Part shown: in pieces, positions 10,484 through 21,119 of the stretch
How positions within the stretch are numbered: the first letter of the stretch is position 1
How the letters are laid out: each line of letters begins with the position of its first letter
Assembly: GCA_001931905.2 (NCBI GenBank)
Contig: MSJI02000670.1
Coordinates: forward strand, 1-59,516
Source of the DNA: Cladosporium sp. IMV 00045
Taxonomy: Eukaryota > Ascomycota > Dothideomycetes > Cladosporiales > Cladosporiaceae
DNA: 59,516 bases
Direction: 5' to 3'
Translations under genes and position numbers: made by a program
Notes under the pieces: model-generated
The model's input: the letters and a program-made list of their open reading frames with translations, nothing else
What the model was told of the DNA's origin: nothing
Databases searched by the model: none

Positions 10484-11257
10484 GATTATGTGTCACTCAC
10501 CTCTTCACAAAAAACCTGGGCAGCAAGTCGAGGCTCTTTGCGCTCTTATCAACCATTCCAGCTCGCGTAGCCTGCCAGGGCTACAGATTTTTCCTGCAGC
10601 TTATGGGGTTGTTTTAAGGGGACGGTAGCCCTACATGCAAGGAATTAGCGACCATCTTCACCGGACGTCTGAGAAAAAGGTGGCGTAGTTCAGATTGGAG
10701 TGATCGAATGCAAAAGGATGCGCCAATATTGTACAGGCCAGTCACAGAGGGTTTCCAAACAAAAAAGTGGGCCCTTAGATGAACCAATCTTCGCTAAGCG
10801 CCGTGGACGACTGGTTGAGCCCGAACGACTCCTTAAAGGCGTTCGAAGGATTTGCAAGGTATAGCAGGTTATTTGATACGTTCGAGAGGTGGATGTTTTG
10901 ATCCTCAGCTACAGGATGTTCTGCAAGTTTGTTCAGCGTGTATAGGTATCAGAGCATGGGCCCCGATCATGAACATGTGGGCGAGGACGACCGATGGAAA
11001 TAATACATTGCGACAACATATGTTCACCTTGTGGTTAAGCGTGCTTTTCAGATGCTACGTTGCGCTATCCTACGCATTGTGTCTGTTTGCGACGGCTGGC
11101 GAACTTGTCATGCGATGAATCCGGGCGTGGCCAGGCTACTGCAGTCCCTCCGAAGATCCCTGTCAAATCGAAGATAGGCGAATTTCGTATGTTGGGAGCA
11201 AACGTCAGTGATATATGAAAGTAATGTTGTGGCGAGATCTCAAGCTTCTCGCCGCGT
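10484..11257. other. Intergenic region, no gene seen
   Basis: About 770 bases between the 3' end of the sugar transporter gene and the start of the DUF6536-type gene, both on the minus strand. Short open frames show no recognisable protein pattern, and I see no RNA gene or repeat. Confidence 0.4.
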
Positions 11258-13195
11258 CTAAACACTTGACTGCTTCTCCTTAGCCAATACCCCGCCTACA
11301 ACCTCACTCATGACTTCTCTTTCTTCGTGGCCGCTAAAGTCGCCAAAGGCATGGTCAATTTGTTCAAGGGATTTGCCCATTGTCTGCGAAGTCATGTCAG
11401 CTTGGCCCTTTGGCTGTCACGAGTGCAGTTGTCACTGACCTCAGGGACAAGGAAGTATGCCCAGATAGCGCTTAGTCCACACCAGAAGCCGAAGAAAATG
11501 TAGGTGCCGAAGCCAATGCCTGTATTTTCGTCGAACATGGGAGGAGTGGCGATGCCGCTGTAGTGCAAGGTAAGCTTTTGGATGCAATTGTCATGATGGA
11601 GAACAACAAGACTTACACGACAAAATTCATGAGCCAATTGATGGATACTAGCGAATGTCAGTAAGGTTATCGACACCATATTAGGAGACGACTTGCACTC
11701 ACCTGAGAAAGCCACACCCTTTGACCTGATGGAGACCGGGAACACCTCGCTAGGCAAGGCCCAGCCAAGAGGCGAATAAGATGCTCCAAAGATGATGATG
11801 AACAAAAATGCCATCGCAACGCATGCCCAGCCTGCGCTGGCATTACTCGCCCACCGGCCTTCGTAAGTACCGGCTAGAGCGGCAATGACGATGTAGCAGG
11901 TCATGTTTCCCAAGCCGCCACCAATGGCCAGGGGTCTGCGTCCGATTCGATCGATCAGCAAAAAGGCAAACAAGACACCGACAATTTGTAGAACGTTAAA
12001 GACTCCAGATAGGATCAGTGACATCTCATCGGTTTGACCGAGGGATCTAAAGAGGGTTGGTGCGTAGTAGATGAATGCCTGACATGACACTAGTCAGCGA
12101 AAGCCCTCCCGTGCGTTTCAATCGTGAGCTGCACTCACGTTCACACCGTGAAGCTGTTGGAAGAAAGCAACGCCAGCTCCAGCTGCTGTACGTCGCCACC
12201 GTTTCTTGGAGAACAGATCTAGCCACTGTGCAATCTCCATCTTCACGCCGCTCAAACCTGGATGTCTTCGTTCTTGCATCAATGCCTGGAACTTGACCTC
12301 GGCAAGAATTCCTTGGTACTCAGCTTGCACACGCTCATCGGTTGGTGGTAATTTTCGCAACTTGCACAAGCTAGCCAGGCATTCTTCATAACGGTCCTTC
12401 ATGGCAAGCCAGCGAGGGGAGTATGGGAAAACTTGGATCACGCAGCCGAGTAGGAGAGCCGAGGGAAGCTGCAGGGCAAATGGCAGGCGCCATGAGACTT
12501 CGCCGGCCATGTCTTTGCATGCAAAGGAGATCCAGTAAGAGATTGCAACGCCGGCCACAATTGCAACTGACTCCAAGACCAGGAGCGTGCCACGCAGGTG
12601 AGGCGGAGAAATCTCAGAGATGTACTATCAAACGTCAGCAAAATTGAAGCGCGGCTGCAGTATAGTGACGCACCATAGGAGCACCCAGAGCGAGTGTTCC
12701 AGTGCCAACGCCTCCGATTGCGCGCCCTGCCACAAGGGTGCCGTAGTCGTAGCATGCGGTCTGCATGATACCACCAATACTAAAGATGGTAGCACTGATG
12801 AGCAGGGCTTTCTTTCTGGACCATCGATCTGCGACATAGGGATATATCCAGCAACCGATGAAAGCGCCAAGTAACAGCATGCCAGTCATGAACCCTTTGC
12901 CGAATGAAGTAGCTGCTTGTGGGATGACGGCATGGAATTGCGGTAGGACATTGGCGATTCCCATAACACCTTGGTCGTAACCAAAAGAGAATCCGCCCAA
13001 TGATGCCAGAAGAGCAGCGGAAAGGATGTATGGGCCAGAGGATAGTAGACCCTTCACGCCTCGTGGTCCATATTCTATATCGTTCACGACCTCGAAAATA
13101 TTGGTTTCGCCTTTGATATTGTCCAGTGAAGGCTTCTCATCATGCGTAGCTGTGTCCTCGTACATCCCTGCTTTGGTCTTGTTCGCTTCGTCCAT
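11258..13195 (-). CDS. MFS sugar transporter (sugar porter family)
   Basis: Plasma-membrane proton-sugar symporter or facilitator of the HXT/sugar-porter type; the substrate is not determinable. Six exons: 12674-13195, 12139-12624, 11703-12078, 11617-11647, 11440-11557, 11258-11383, giving 552 residues and about 12 helices. Exon 4 is only 31 nt. Signature motifs are GGFSFGYDQGVMG in helix 1, DRWSRKKAL between helices 2 and 3, GRAIGGVGTGTLALGAPMYISEI across the first junction, the SPRWL segment (family PESPRWL), FQQLHGVNAFIYYAPTLF across the second junction, DRIGRRPL, and the VPET motif restored across the last junction. All junctions are GT-AG and keep the frame, and the length is typical. 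A 2.2 kb gap separates its start from the divergent TRI12-type transporter. Confidence 0.9.
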
Positions 13196-15409
13196 CGTTC
13201 TCAGAGGTTCGATGTGAGATCAAATTCGAACAATGCTGACATCCGAAGAAGTACGTAAATAATTCGCAAGAGGGGATATCAGCATTATCAATACGGAAGT
13301 TGTATCTTGACTCCTGGCATCGAGAGTGCATGCTCCTTATCATCGTCAATGTCATTGGCCACATGACCGCAAGCGGCATATGAGTTGTACAGCATAGCCA
13401 CGATGGCCTCCATCTTACTTCCCCATCTCCAAACCGTATGCAGATTTCCCCATGGGAAAGACCGGCTAAGAGCTAGACCGGCTACTGTTCATTGATGATC
13501 CATCCTTGGATGAAGGCGCAGCAAACGCCGTCTTCTACCCTGAGAAACAAAAACAGCATTGGACGGCCTTGTCTTGAGTGATTTTGAGGAGGGCATCGGC
13601 CTGGGCATTCTCGGCAGCCCCATGATCTTGGTGGTAATCAAGTCAAGTAATCCGGATGATCTTCGGGGTGCGTGGTTGGCATACCAAGGCCGGTCTATTG
13701 CTCGTCATAATCCAAGACAAAGGCGACTGTCAACCCGAGGCGATCGGTATACTCCAGCATCGGTAGCCGGATCTTGAAGCAACATTCGGCGACAGAGGTA
13801 TTTGGTTTCATTCAGGAAGAGCTTGGAAACTCGGCTTCCCGGCTTTTGTATTATTGTCGAGGAAGATTCAGGCACATAAGTACTAGACCGTGAGTCAGAT
13901 AGCAGGGTTGGTGACCGGCTCAGGCTAGACGTCTTGTCTTGTTAGCGCTACAGTCTTTGCCATCGACACTCCATCGTCACTCATCATTAGACCTTCGAGT
14001 GTTTTATATTCTCATCGAGCAATTTCTATCCCCAGGAGAAATGTGAGCGTTCGTAGCACCACCTTCGACCTGGCCTTCTATCATTAAGCACTTGGATTGT
14101 CGGTGTTGAAAATCACGTCGCTTTCTCCTTGAAAGTCAGAGCAGACAGTTAAACAGACATCAACTTGATTGTAGCCAATTGCAATTCAAAGCTTGACTAC
14201 AGTGATAGACGAGACTTAGGTGCATGCTATAGGGAACGACCTGTGTCACGTATCAAGTGACAGCGACGCACCAGGACCCACCTAATGTATCGGTTCTGGA
14301 ACCTGACTACTGCGTTCCTACTCACATTCTACCTGGAAACAGCATGCTGCTGAGCGAACTATCAACAGCGGATCACGCACGAATTGGCCTAATCGTTGTT
14401 GTTTCCCAGCTCTTGCAGAACCCCTCAGCTGTGCTGTCAATATCATGTGTGAGACATGAACATGATGGTGTGCTCTCCAATGCAGTCTCAAATGAATTGC
14501 CACTTTGCGTTCCCCTGACCAACCGTCAGATCACTGCCACACATGCATAATAAACAAAGCTCTGAAAATTTGAAACCGAGAATGGGCATGTCAAGGTCAC
14601 GAGATGCGGCACACATCTTGCCACACAGTCCCAATACGATCGATTTTGCCATTCTCATACTTTTGGCCTTTGGTGGAGGGACGCCTTGCATCCAGCTTTT
14701 TCCGCGCATGGCAAACATCGCTAATGGATCAATACAATCTGGCCGAGACATGAGAATCAGACGAAAAGAATTACTTTACGGGAATGCACGTCGCTGAACC
14801 TTCGAGATAAAGTCTTGACCTAACAAATCTATCTTCCTTACAGTGTGTTCCCCACATCGTATTTGGTCCGAAGCCTGCTACAATTCATCGACCAGCCGCA
14901 TCAGAACGAGCTCCAGACCAGCAATACGAGACAAGTCCAACAGATCCGCGAACTCTCGCCGGTAATAAGAAGAGAAATGATAGGACACAAAGCAGAGTTC
15001 GGCACGTGGTACAAACAAGCCATAGCTAAGTGCAGTTAAGCGTGCAGCCATGTCGAGCCACGCGGGAACCCGATTTGCTTGACCCCGCCTTTCAACTATC
15101 AATGGGTGGCATTGAACAGAGGTACTTCACTTTCTGTTCCTCGGAGGTTTGTGTCACAATGGGCAATAGCTGCGCGGTACGCGTGTCTTTGATCCTCGGC
15201 AATGCAGATAGGTGGCGGTCTTCATGATTGCTATAAGAGGACTCGAGCAAGCTGTTTGCATCCTTTTTTGGGGCAATTGATCGTGCGACTGATTTCGTTT
15301 TCGATCTTTCGACCACGATAGGCAACAAAGCTTGTACTACCGCGGAGGAGAGAGCTTGTGCAACCGAGCAGTAAGCACACGAATAGTGAAAGTGGGCTGA
15401 ACCGCAATC
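13196..15409. other. Long divergent intergenic region between two MFS transporter genes
   Basis: About 2.2 kb, the longest non-coding stretch in the window, lying between the start codons of two divergently transcribed transporters. Six-frame inspection shows only short frames (at most about 97 codons) without recognisable motifs, and I see no tRNA B-box or repeat. It is probably regulatory DNA. A small unrecognised gene, a non-coding RNA or a decayed gene cannot be excluded. Confidence 0.4.
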
Positions 15410-17574
15410 ATGTCGTCGAGCGATCGCTCCGGTGAGTTCACGACATTGACAGTATCATACCAGCAACATATCGCTAAATGACGAGAAAGCGAGCCCGGAC
15501 TCCCCAGCAGGAGCTGCCAAATCAGCCCAAGGGATGGAGCATGCCGAACAGATTCACACCAACGAGCGTGTCCCGGGTCACGACAATTACTACGAGAAAA
15601 ATGGTCTTCGCACGTACGGAGATGATCTGGACCATGACCAGGCCCCCAAGATGACGTTCAAGCGCATGATGTCGCTCATCGCTATGGCCTTCCGTAGGTG
15701 TTCCTGTTCTCCAATTGAGTAGTGCATGCTGACAGACGGTGTAGTCTGGACAGGGTCACAGATTCCCGTGTATCTCTTCGGCGGCGTTCCTCCATACATC
15801 TACCGCGATCTCGGCGGCGCAGACCGTTGGATCTGGTTCGTGCTTGCAAACCTGCTTTCTCTTGCAGCAGTCTGCCCTTTCGTCGGGTCAATCTCTGACC
15901 TCATCGGACGTCGCTGGGTGGCGTTGATCGGGGCGACCTTCATCGTGGTAGGCATGGTAATTTGCTCAACGGCACACCACATGAATATCTTCATTGGCGG
16001 CATGGTATTTGCTGGCATCGGTGCTGGAATCAACGAGCTGACAGCGCTGGCCGCTACGTCCGAACTGGCACCCACGAGCCAGCGTGGAAAGTACGTGGCA
16101 GTGCTAATCTTCACGATCGTGCCTTTCTGCCCGTCTGTTCTGTGGGCGCAGTTGATCGCTTACCACTCTTCTTGGAGGTGGATCGGCCTCTTCTGTGCGC
16201 TATGGGCTTTCATCGGTCTGGTGATCACAGCCATCTTCTACTTCCCGCCTCCTCGTGTCAACAGTCAAGGCCTTAGCCGCAAGCAGGTACTTGCGCAGAT
16301 TGACTATGTTGGCGGTTTCCTGTCGATTGCTGGCATGCTTCTGTTTATGATGGGAATGCAATGGGGAGGGTCAGTATTGTTCGGATCTTCTTTAACACTG
16401 CCTTGCTGATCCCTCTACAGGTATCAGTACCCATGGAGCTCGGCTCACGTTCTTGCTCCACTCATCCTCGGCTTCGTTTTCCTCGCTACCTTTGTTTTGT
16501 GGGAGGCTTATGGTGCAAAACACCCTATGTTCCCAAAACGTTTGCGCCAGGACCCTCGCATTCTCGGCCTGACTCTGGTTATCACATTCATCTCCGGGGC
16601 CAATTTCTTCTCCATTCTCATGTTTTGGCCTACACAGGTAACCATCCCAATGCAACTGCAAAAATTTGAGCATACATATGCTGACAATAGGGAAGGCTTT
16701 CAACGTGTATGGCCACGATCCCATCGGAGTCGGAGTCCGCGGCATTCCAGTCGGATTTTCAATCCTTGCAGGCGCTTGCATTGTGCTCTGGCTTCTGTCT
16801 GTTTTCAGAGGCCACAATAAGGAGCTTCTTATCATTTCGTCCGTCTTGATGACTGCCGGATGTGGTGCGTTGGCGGTTGCACGTACGGACAATCTCTACC
16901 AGCTATGGGGAATCCTCGTTGTAGCCGGTTTGGGCATAGGCGGTAAGTATCTGCAGAAACTCTTTGCTTCGGCATCAATATGGCGGCATACTAACAGAGC
17001 TTCGCAGGTATTGTGGTACCAGCATCGATCATCTGTAAGTGTGCTACTAGAGAGAAAACCTGCGAGCAGTGAAAATTAACAAGCTTCCAGCAACCATCAT
17101 TTGCCCGGACGACCTCATCGCAACAGTTGCAGCGCTCACATTAGCCATCCGTGTCATTGGTGGATCGATTGGCTATTGCGTCTAGTAAGTCATGATTAGA
17201 CCTCGTCCAGCTGTGACAGACCTCTAATACCTCCTAGCTACAACGTCTTCATCTCCAAATTCGTGCCCGCGGCCACCAAGTATATCGGAGGAACCATGGC
17301 GCTCAAGCTCAACATCACCTCGCCGGCTCTGATCAAGGAAGCGATCGAGCTCACAGGTGCCTCTCTTCTGGAAGGCCTACACGAGATTCCCGGCATCGCT
17401 GACGTGCCTGGTGCTTATGAGATGGTCGTTGCAGCGGGCCAAGTGGCGTACGCGGAGGCCTACAAATATGTCTATTACGTCTCGATCGCATTCGGTGCGG
17501 TCAGCATTGTGGCTGCGTGCTTTTTGGGAGATATCAGTAAGTATATGGATGATCATGTTGCCGTGGTCATGTAG
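15410..17574 (+). CDS. MFS efflux transporter of the fungal TRI12 type
   Basis: Predicted plasma-membrane drug/toxin or siderophore-type transporter with about 14 helices; the natural substrate is unknown. Eight exons: 15410-15431, 15490-15693, 15745-16369, 16421-16637, 16696-16942, 17008-17034, 17091-17184, 17238-17574, giving 590 residues. Exon 6 is only 27 nt. Family hallmarks are LWTGSQIPVYLFGG in helix 1, SDLIGRRW between helices 2 and 3, GIGAGINELTALAATSELAP, the WRWIG segment, FFSILMFWPTQAFNVYGHDP across a junction, VVPASII and PDDLIATVAALTLAIRVIGG. Each junction restores these motifs in frame. The acceptor for exon 3 could also lie nine bases upstream, adding three residues. The two downstream genes are housekeeping or unrecognised, so the context does not suggest a toxin pathway. 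Confidence 0.88.
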
Positions 17575-17930
17575 GGAAGTAGGGTCGACTCAAGAAGGGC
17601 GTGGCCACGTTGCTTTTCCCTTGCATGCTTGCAGTCGTGATGAGTAGGAATCGACAGATTTGCATTTAAAGTAATTCATGAACCGTTTGTCTGTACATAC
17701 TCATTCTTGTCTTTTTTGCCATGTGAATAGGTAGGAGTGTCTACAGTGAAGGGCATACATTTCCCGCTCCCACCAGACGTGGTTTCCTCCAGAATTTGAT
17801 CCAGTGACAAGCCTCGCCCGCCGTAGCGTCTCCCCACACCCCTCCACTCCATCTCATCAATTCCACATCTGTCCATTCGTGCTCTCCGAGACGAACAATC
17901 ATTAAAGACCACCCCTCCAATTCAACCGCC
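17575..17930. other. Intergenic region: transporter 3' side and SRP68 promoter
   Basis: About 350 bases between two plus-strand genes. The last 120 bases before the SRP68 start are C/A-rich with few G, as in a fungal 5' leader. Nothing else is recognisable. Confidence 0.4.
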
Positions 17931-19832
17931 ATGGACATTACGACCTTCATAGCGAGCAAGCGAGAAACGCTTCTAATCGCCGATCACGCCACATACCGTG
18001 CGCAGCTCTCGCGCCAAATCCTCGCAACCCGCAAGCGCCTCGGCCGCGCAACTCCCAAGCGCGAGAAGTTCGCTCGCAAGCCGCTCACCGCCGAAGATGT
18101 CAAGGCCGATGTTGCTTTCGTTCATTTGCAGATCCTGGTAGCGGAGCGCGCGTGGGCGCATGCCATGCACATCAAGAGCTCGCACGCGGAGGATGAGAAG
18201 GGGATCACCGGCAGTGCTAGGGCGCAGATTTGCTCGAAGCTGTGGAAGGCTGCGAAGACGGCGGGCGAGCTTGTGGAGGTGCTGAGACAGGTTGAGACAC
18301 AGAGGGATTTGTTGGAGGCGAGGACTTATGCTGCGATGCTGGCTGGTGCGGAGGAGTTTGAGAAGCAGTCGGAAGGCGTGCAAAAGGAGGGTGGAGAGCA
18401 GAGGTGGGCGAAGTGCTTGAAGAGGTGGAGCGAGGCGAGGGTCGGTTATGCGGCGCTTCTGGAGAAGGAGAAGGCAGAAGTGTTCAGAGAACTTTTGGCG
18501 AACACTGTTGATCCGACCATCCGTTACGCGGCATACCAAGCGAGGCTGAGCAGAACAATTGCGATTGAAGTTGTGGCGAGGAGGTACTTCCCTAAAGATG
18601 ACCAGGAAGCGGTTAAGCTAGTGGAGGCCGAGGACGAGTTTGCTCTCAAAGAGAAGCCCAAGGCTCAGGACGGCGAAGAGGTCAAGACTGGACCGCTCGA
18701 TGTGCCAGACTCCGTTACTTGGAGAGGAAGGAGAGCAAACATCGTTGATGCGTCGATTGGACAGGCTTTGGCATCGGTCACTTTGGCTGAGACCAAGCTG
18801 AAGGCTTACCTGGCGGAGCACTCTTCAGCATCTGCCGGACAGAAGGCCGCTGCGTACGACGACATTCTGATCGCTTCACAAGACGCCGCGGATGCTTCTA
18901 AGCGTGCTACTGATGAGCTTGAGAAAGAGAGAGTGGACGAGGGTGACGCTCGCATGCAAGACTTGCGTGTTACTAGCCTTGCGGTGAACTACGACCTTGT
19001 CTCATGGCGAGTTGGCCGTAACAGGATTCTGATTGGCGACAACGACGGCTTGACTTTCGAGGCACAGAAGCAGAAGAAGCCTCAGCGCAAGCGCAAAGAC
19101 GGTACGGAGTACCCTATACAGGAAGAAGGCAGGGGCAGAAAGCTTGCACGTCTGCGGGAGCGCGTGGTCCTCTACGATGCCACGATCCAGAGCGTGGAAT
19201 CTATCAAGGATCTGCGTGGTGCGATGAGGGACGAGGCGTTCGTCCGCGAGCTCGATGGCAAATCTGCTTACCTCCGTGCCCTCAAGTGCGTCAACATCTC
19301 CTATTCGCACTCGCTTCTCGACAACCACCTCAACGCGCTCGCCCTCCTCAAGCGTGCGCAGGACTTCTTGACCGCCAACCCACCTGCCCCATCAACAGCA
19401 ACCACCTCCACACCTCCTACCCTTGATATTCCTTCATCCGAGACAACAAACCTCGCGAACCACGTCAAAAACCTCCTCCACCGCACCCACGCACTGGTCG
19501 AGATGCACAAGCTCTCGTCAAACTCCGCCACTGCGGCCGAGAAGAACATGACATCCGCGGCACCCGCTGTCCAGGACCTCAACTCCTACCCCACCCCGGG
19601 TCTGCAAGTCGATCTCAACAACCTCGTGTCATACCCGCCCAAGATCCAGCCTGTGCCCGTCAAGCCTCTCTTCTTGGATGTCGCGTGGAATTACATCGAG
19701 TACCCTGGCCGCACTTCGCAGCAGCCTGTGGCTGAGGTCAACGGAAAGATGGATGTTGATGAGCCGGCTGCTGCTTCACAGCCTGAGCCTGCGCAGGAGA
19801 AGAAGAGGGGATGGTTCGGATTTGGTCGTTAA
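17931..19832 (+). CDS. srp68: Signal recognition particle subunit SRP68
   Basis: Cytosolic component of the signal recognition particle. SRP68 binds SRP RNA through its N-terminal half and pairs with SRP72 through its C-terminal part to couple targeting with elongation arrest. Single exon, 633 residues, with a strong start context (GCCATGG). The N-terminal RNA-binding block begins with an IASKRETLLIADHATYRAQLSRQI segment followed by the basic RKRLGRATPKREKF stretch. A run of charged helices follows, then TWRGRRANIVDASIGQALA in the middle and PLFLDVAWNYIEYP near the end, all as expected of SRP68. The C terminus is a disordered, lysine-ending tail (KKRGWFGFGR). It is intact and presumably essential and constitutive. 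Confidence 0.92.
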   Translation: MDITTFIASKRETLLIADHATYRAQLSRQILATRKRLGRATPKREKFARKPLTAEDVKADVAFVHLQILVAERAWAHAMHIKSSHAEDEKGITGSARAQICSKLWKAAKTAGELVEVLRQVETQRDLLEARTYAAMLAGAEEFEKQSEGVQKEGGEQRWAKCLKRWSEARVGYAALLEKEKAEVFRELLANTVDPTIRYAAYQARLSRTIAIEVVARRYFPKDDQEAVKLVEAEDEFALKEKPKAQDGEEVKTGPLDVPDSVTWRGRRANIVDASIGQALASVTLAETKLKAYLAEHSSASAGQKAAAYDDILIASQDAADASKRATDELEKERVDEGDARMQDLRVTSLAVNYDLVSWRVGRNRILIGDNDGLTFEAQKQKKPQRKRKDGTEYPIQEEGRGRKLARLRERVVLYDATIQSVESIKDLRGAMRDEAFVRELDGKSAYLRALKCVNISYSHSLLDNHLNALALLKRAQDFLTANPPAPSTATTSTPPTLDIPSSETTNLANHVKNLLHRTHALVEMHKLSSNSATAAEKNMTSAAPAVQDLNSYPTPGLQVDLNNLVSYPPKIQPVPVKPLFLDVAWNYIEYPGRTSQQPVAEVNGKMDVDEPAAASQPEPAQEKKRGWFGFGR

Positions 19833-20127
19833 AATTTGTTCATACTTTTACGAGATATTAAAAAGTGGAAATGATAGATCTGATCATTTTGTGAGTCTGA
19901 ATCAAAGTGCGACAATCCATTTACTCTACCTACCGTTCATAGGCAGCGATCACAAGCTTTCGAACATCCTCACTGCGATCCGATTTTCCTTCCTATCTCT
20001 CACCAGCAATTCACAGGCGCTGATTTTCATATTCCCTGGCCCTTGCTGTACGCTTCTGTGCAACCTGAGCATTGTCCTTTCCTACAAGCTGAGGACTTCA
20101 ACTCGCCCGCGTTCGTCCCAACGCTGC

Positions 20128-20871
20128 CTAATAACGAGGCTCCAAATGCAGCCTGATGCCAGCACCCTCCTCGAAACCGCCAGCAACCAACTCCCCAACG
20201 ACACGACACTCCCCGCAGGATTCCGTGGAAAAGTGAAACGAAAGCTCATACTGCTCGACATCAACGCCTATCGCCGCAGCAAGATTGGAGTCCACAAGAT
20301 CCGCAGTGGACAGTAGACCGAGTTCGTGGCGCAAAGTCGTCTCAACATCCCCCTTGAGCGGCTCAGCGAGGCTTGCGAAGTCGAGTGTCTTGGTGCCTCC
20401 ACGGAAATTGCAAGGAATCACAGCCACGTCGTAGACTCGAGGGTCCGGCGGATCAGCAGCGGTGATCTTCCAGCGTTCCTGCCACTGGTGAAGCTCGGCG
20501 AGAGTCGGAGTAGGGACACCCTCTCTGAGAACAAAGTGGATGAAGAACGTCCCGTCGACGACTTGGTGCTCTTTTTCGGACAAATCGATGTAGTTGAGAG
20601 CGCGCACTTCTTGCAGCTCCGGACAACCTTGGTAGGCCGGCGCCGCTTCGTGCAGATGGACTTTGTAGCGGCTTGGGTCGAGGTTGAAGGCGATCAGGAT
20701 GTCGAGTTCGAGGTCATCGGCCCAGATTTGGATGGGGGTGTAGGTTCTCGCGTGGGTGAGGGTGAAGGGCGTGCGGTTGGCGGCTTGGATGGCAGGATCT
20801 TCTTGTGGGTTGGTGAGGGTCCGCGAGCAGAGGTGTAGGGTTATGTTGATCTCGGGGCGGGGCGGAGACAT
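20128..20871 (-). CDS. Conserved-looking hypothetical protein, 247 residues
   Basis: I do not recognise this protein. The first ATG is at 20871; the open frame continues 14 codons upstream only from a non-ATG codon. The composition looks like a real soluble alpha/beta protein, with a regular mix of hydrophobic and charged residues and no low-complexity stretch. It contains blocks such as FHFSTESCGECRVVGELVAG, two close cysteines, and LNYIDLSEKEHQVVDGTFFIHFVL. No signal peptide or membrane helix is evident. It converges on SRP68, the two stops lying 295 bases apart. The codon bias (C/G-ending) matches its neighbours, which supports expression. Confidence 0.6.
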   Translation of the reverse strand: MSPPRPEINITLHLCSRTLTNPQEDPAIQAANRTPFTLTHARTYTPIQIWADDLELDILIAFNLDPSRYKVHLHEAAPAYQGCPELQEVRALNYIDLSEKEHQVVDGTFFIHFVLREGVPTPTLAELHQWQERWKITAADPPDPRVYDVAVIPCNFRGGTKTLDFASLAEPLKGDVETTLRHELGLLSTADLVDSNLAAAIGVDVEQYELSFHFSTESCGECRVVGELVAGGFEEGAGIRLHLEPRY

Positions 20872-21119
20872 TTTGGTGGGGTTTTTTGCCGGTGGGTTGG
20901 TGGAAGAGACCAAGGGGTGCCGTAGTGGAATGTTTGGGTAAGGTGTATGCGATGAGCGGTGGAATGATGAGACGGTGTGACTTTGACTGGGAGTCGGACT
21001 GTCATGTGATCAAAAGTCTGGAGCTAGCTTGTAAGTGAAGTTTGCGACTTCACTAGCCTCCTCTCCAATTTTCAAGCAAAGCTTCTTAACCCTTCCTTTT
21101 CATCACAAACACAGCACAC

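Noticed and set aside
17931..19832. Repeat-rich coiled-coil protein instead of SRP68
   Set aside because: The ordered N- and C-terminal SRP68 blocks (RNA-binding segment and PLFLDVAWNYIEYP) settle the identity.
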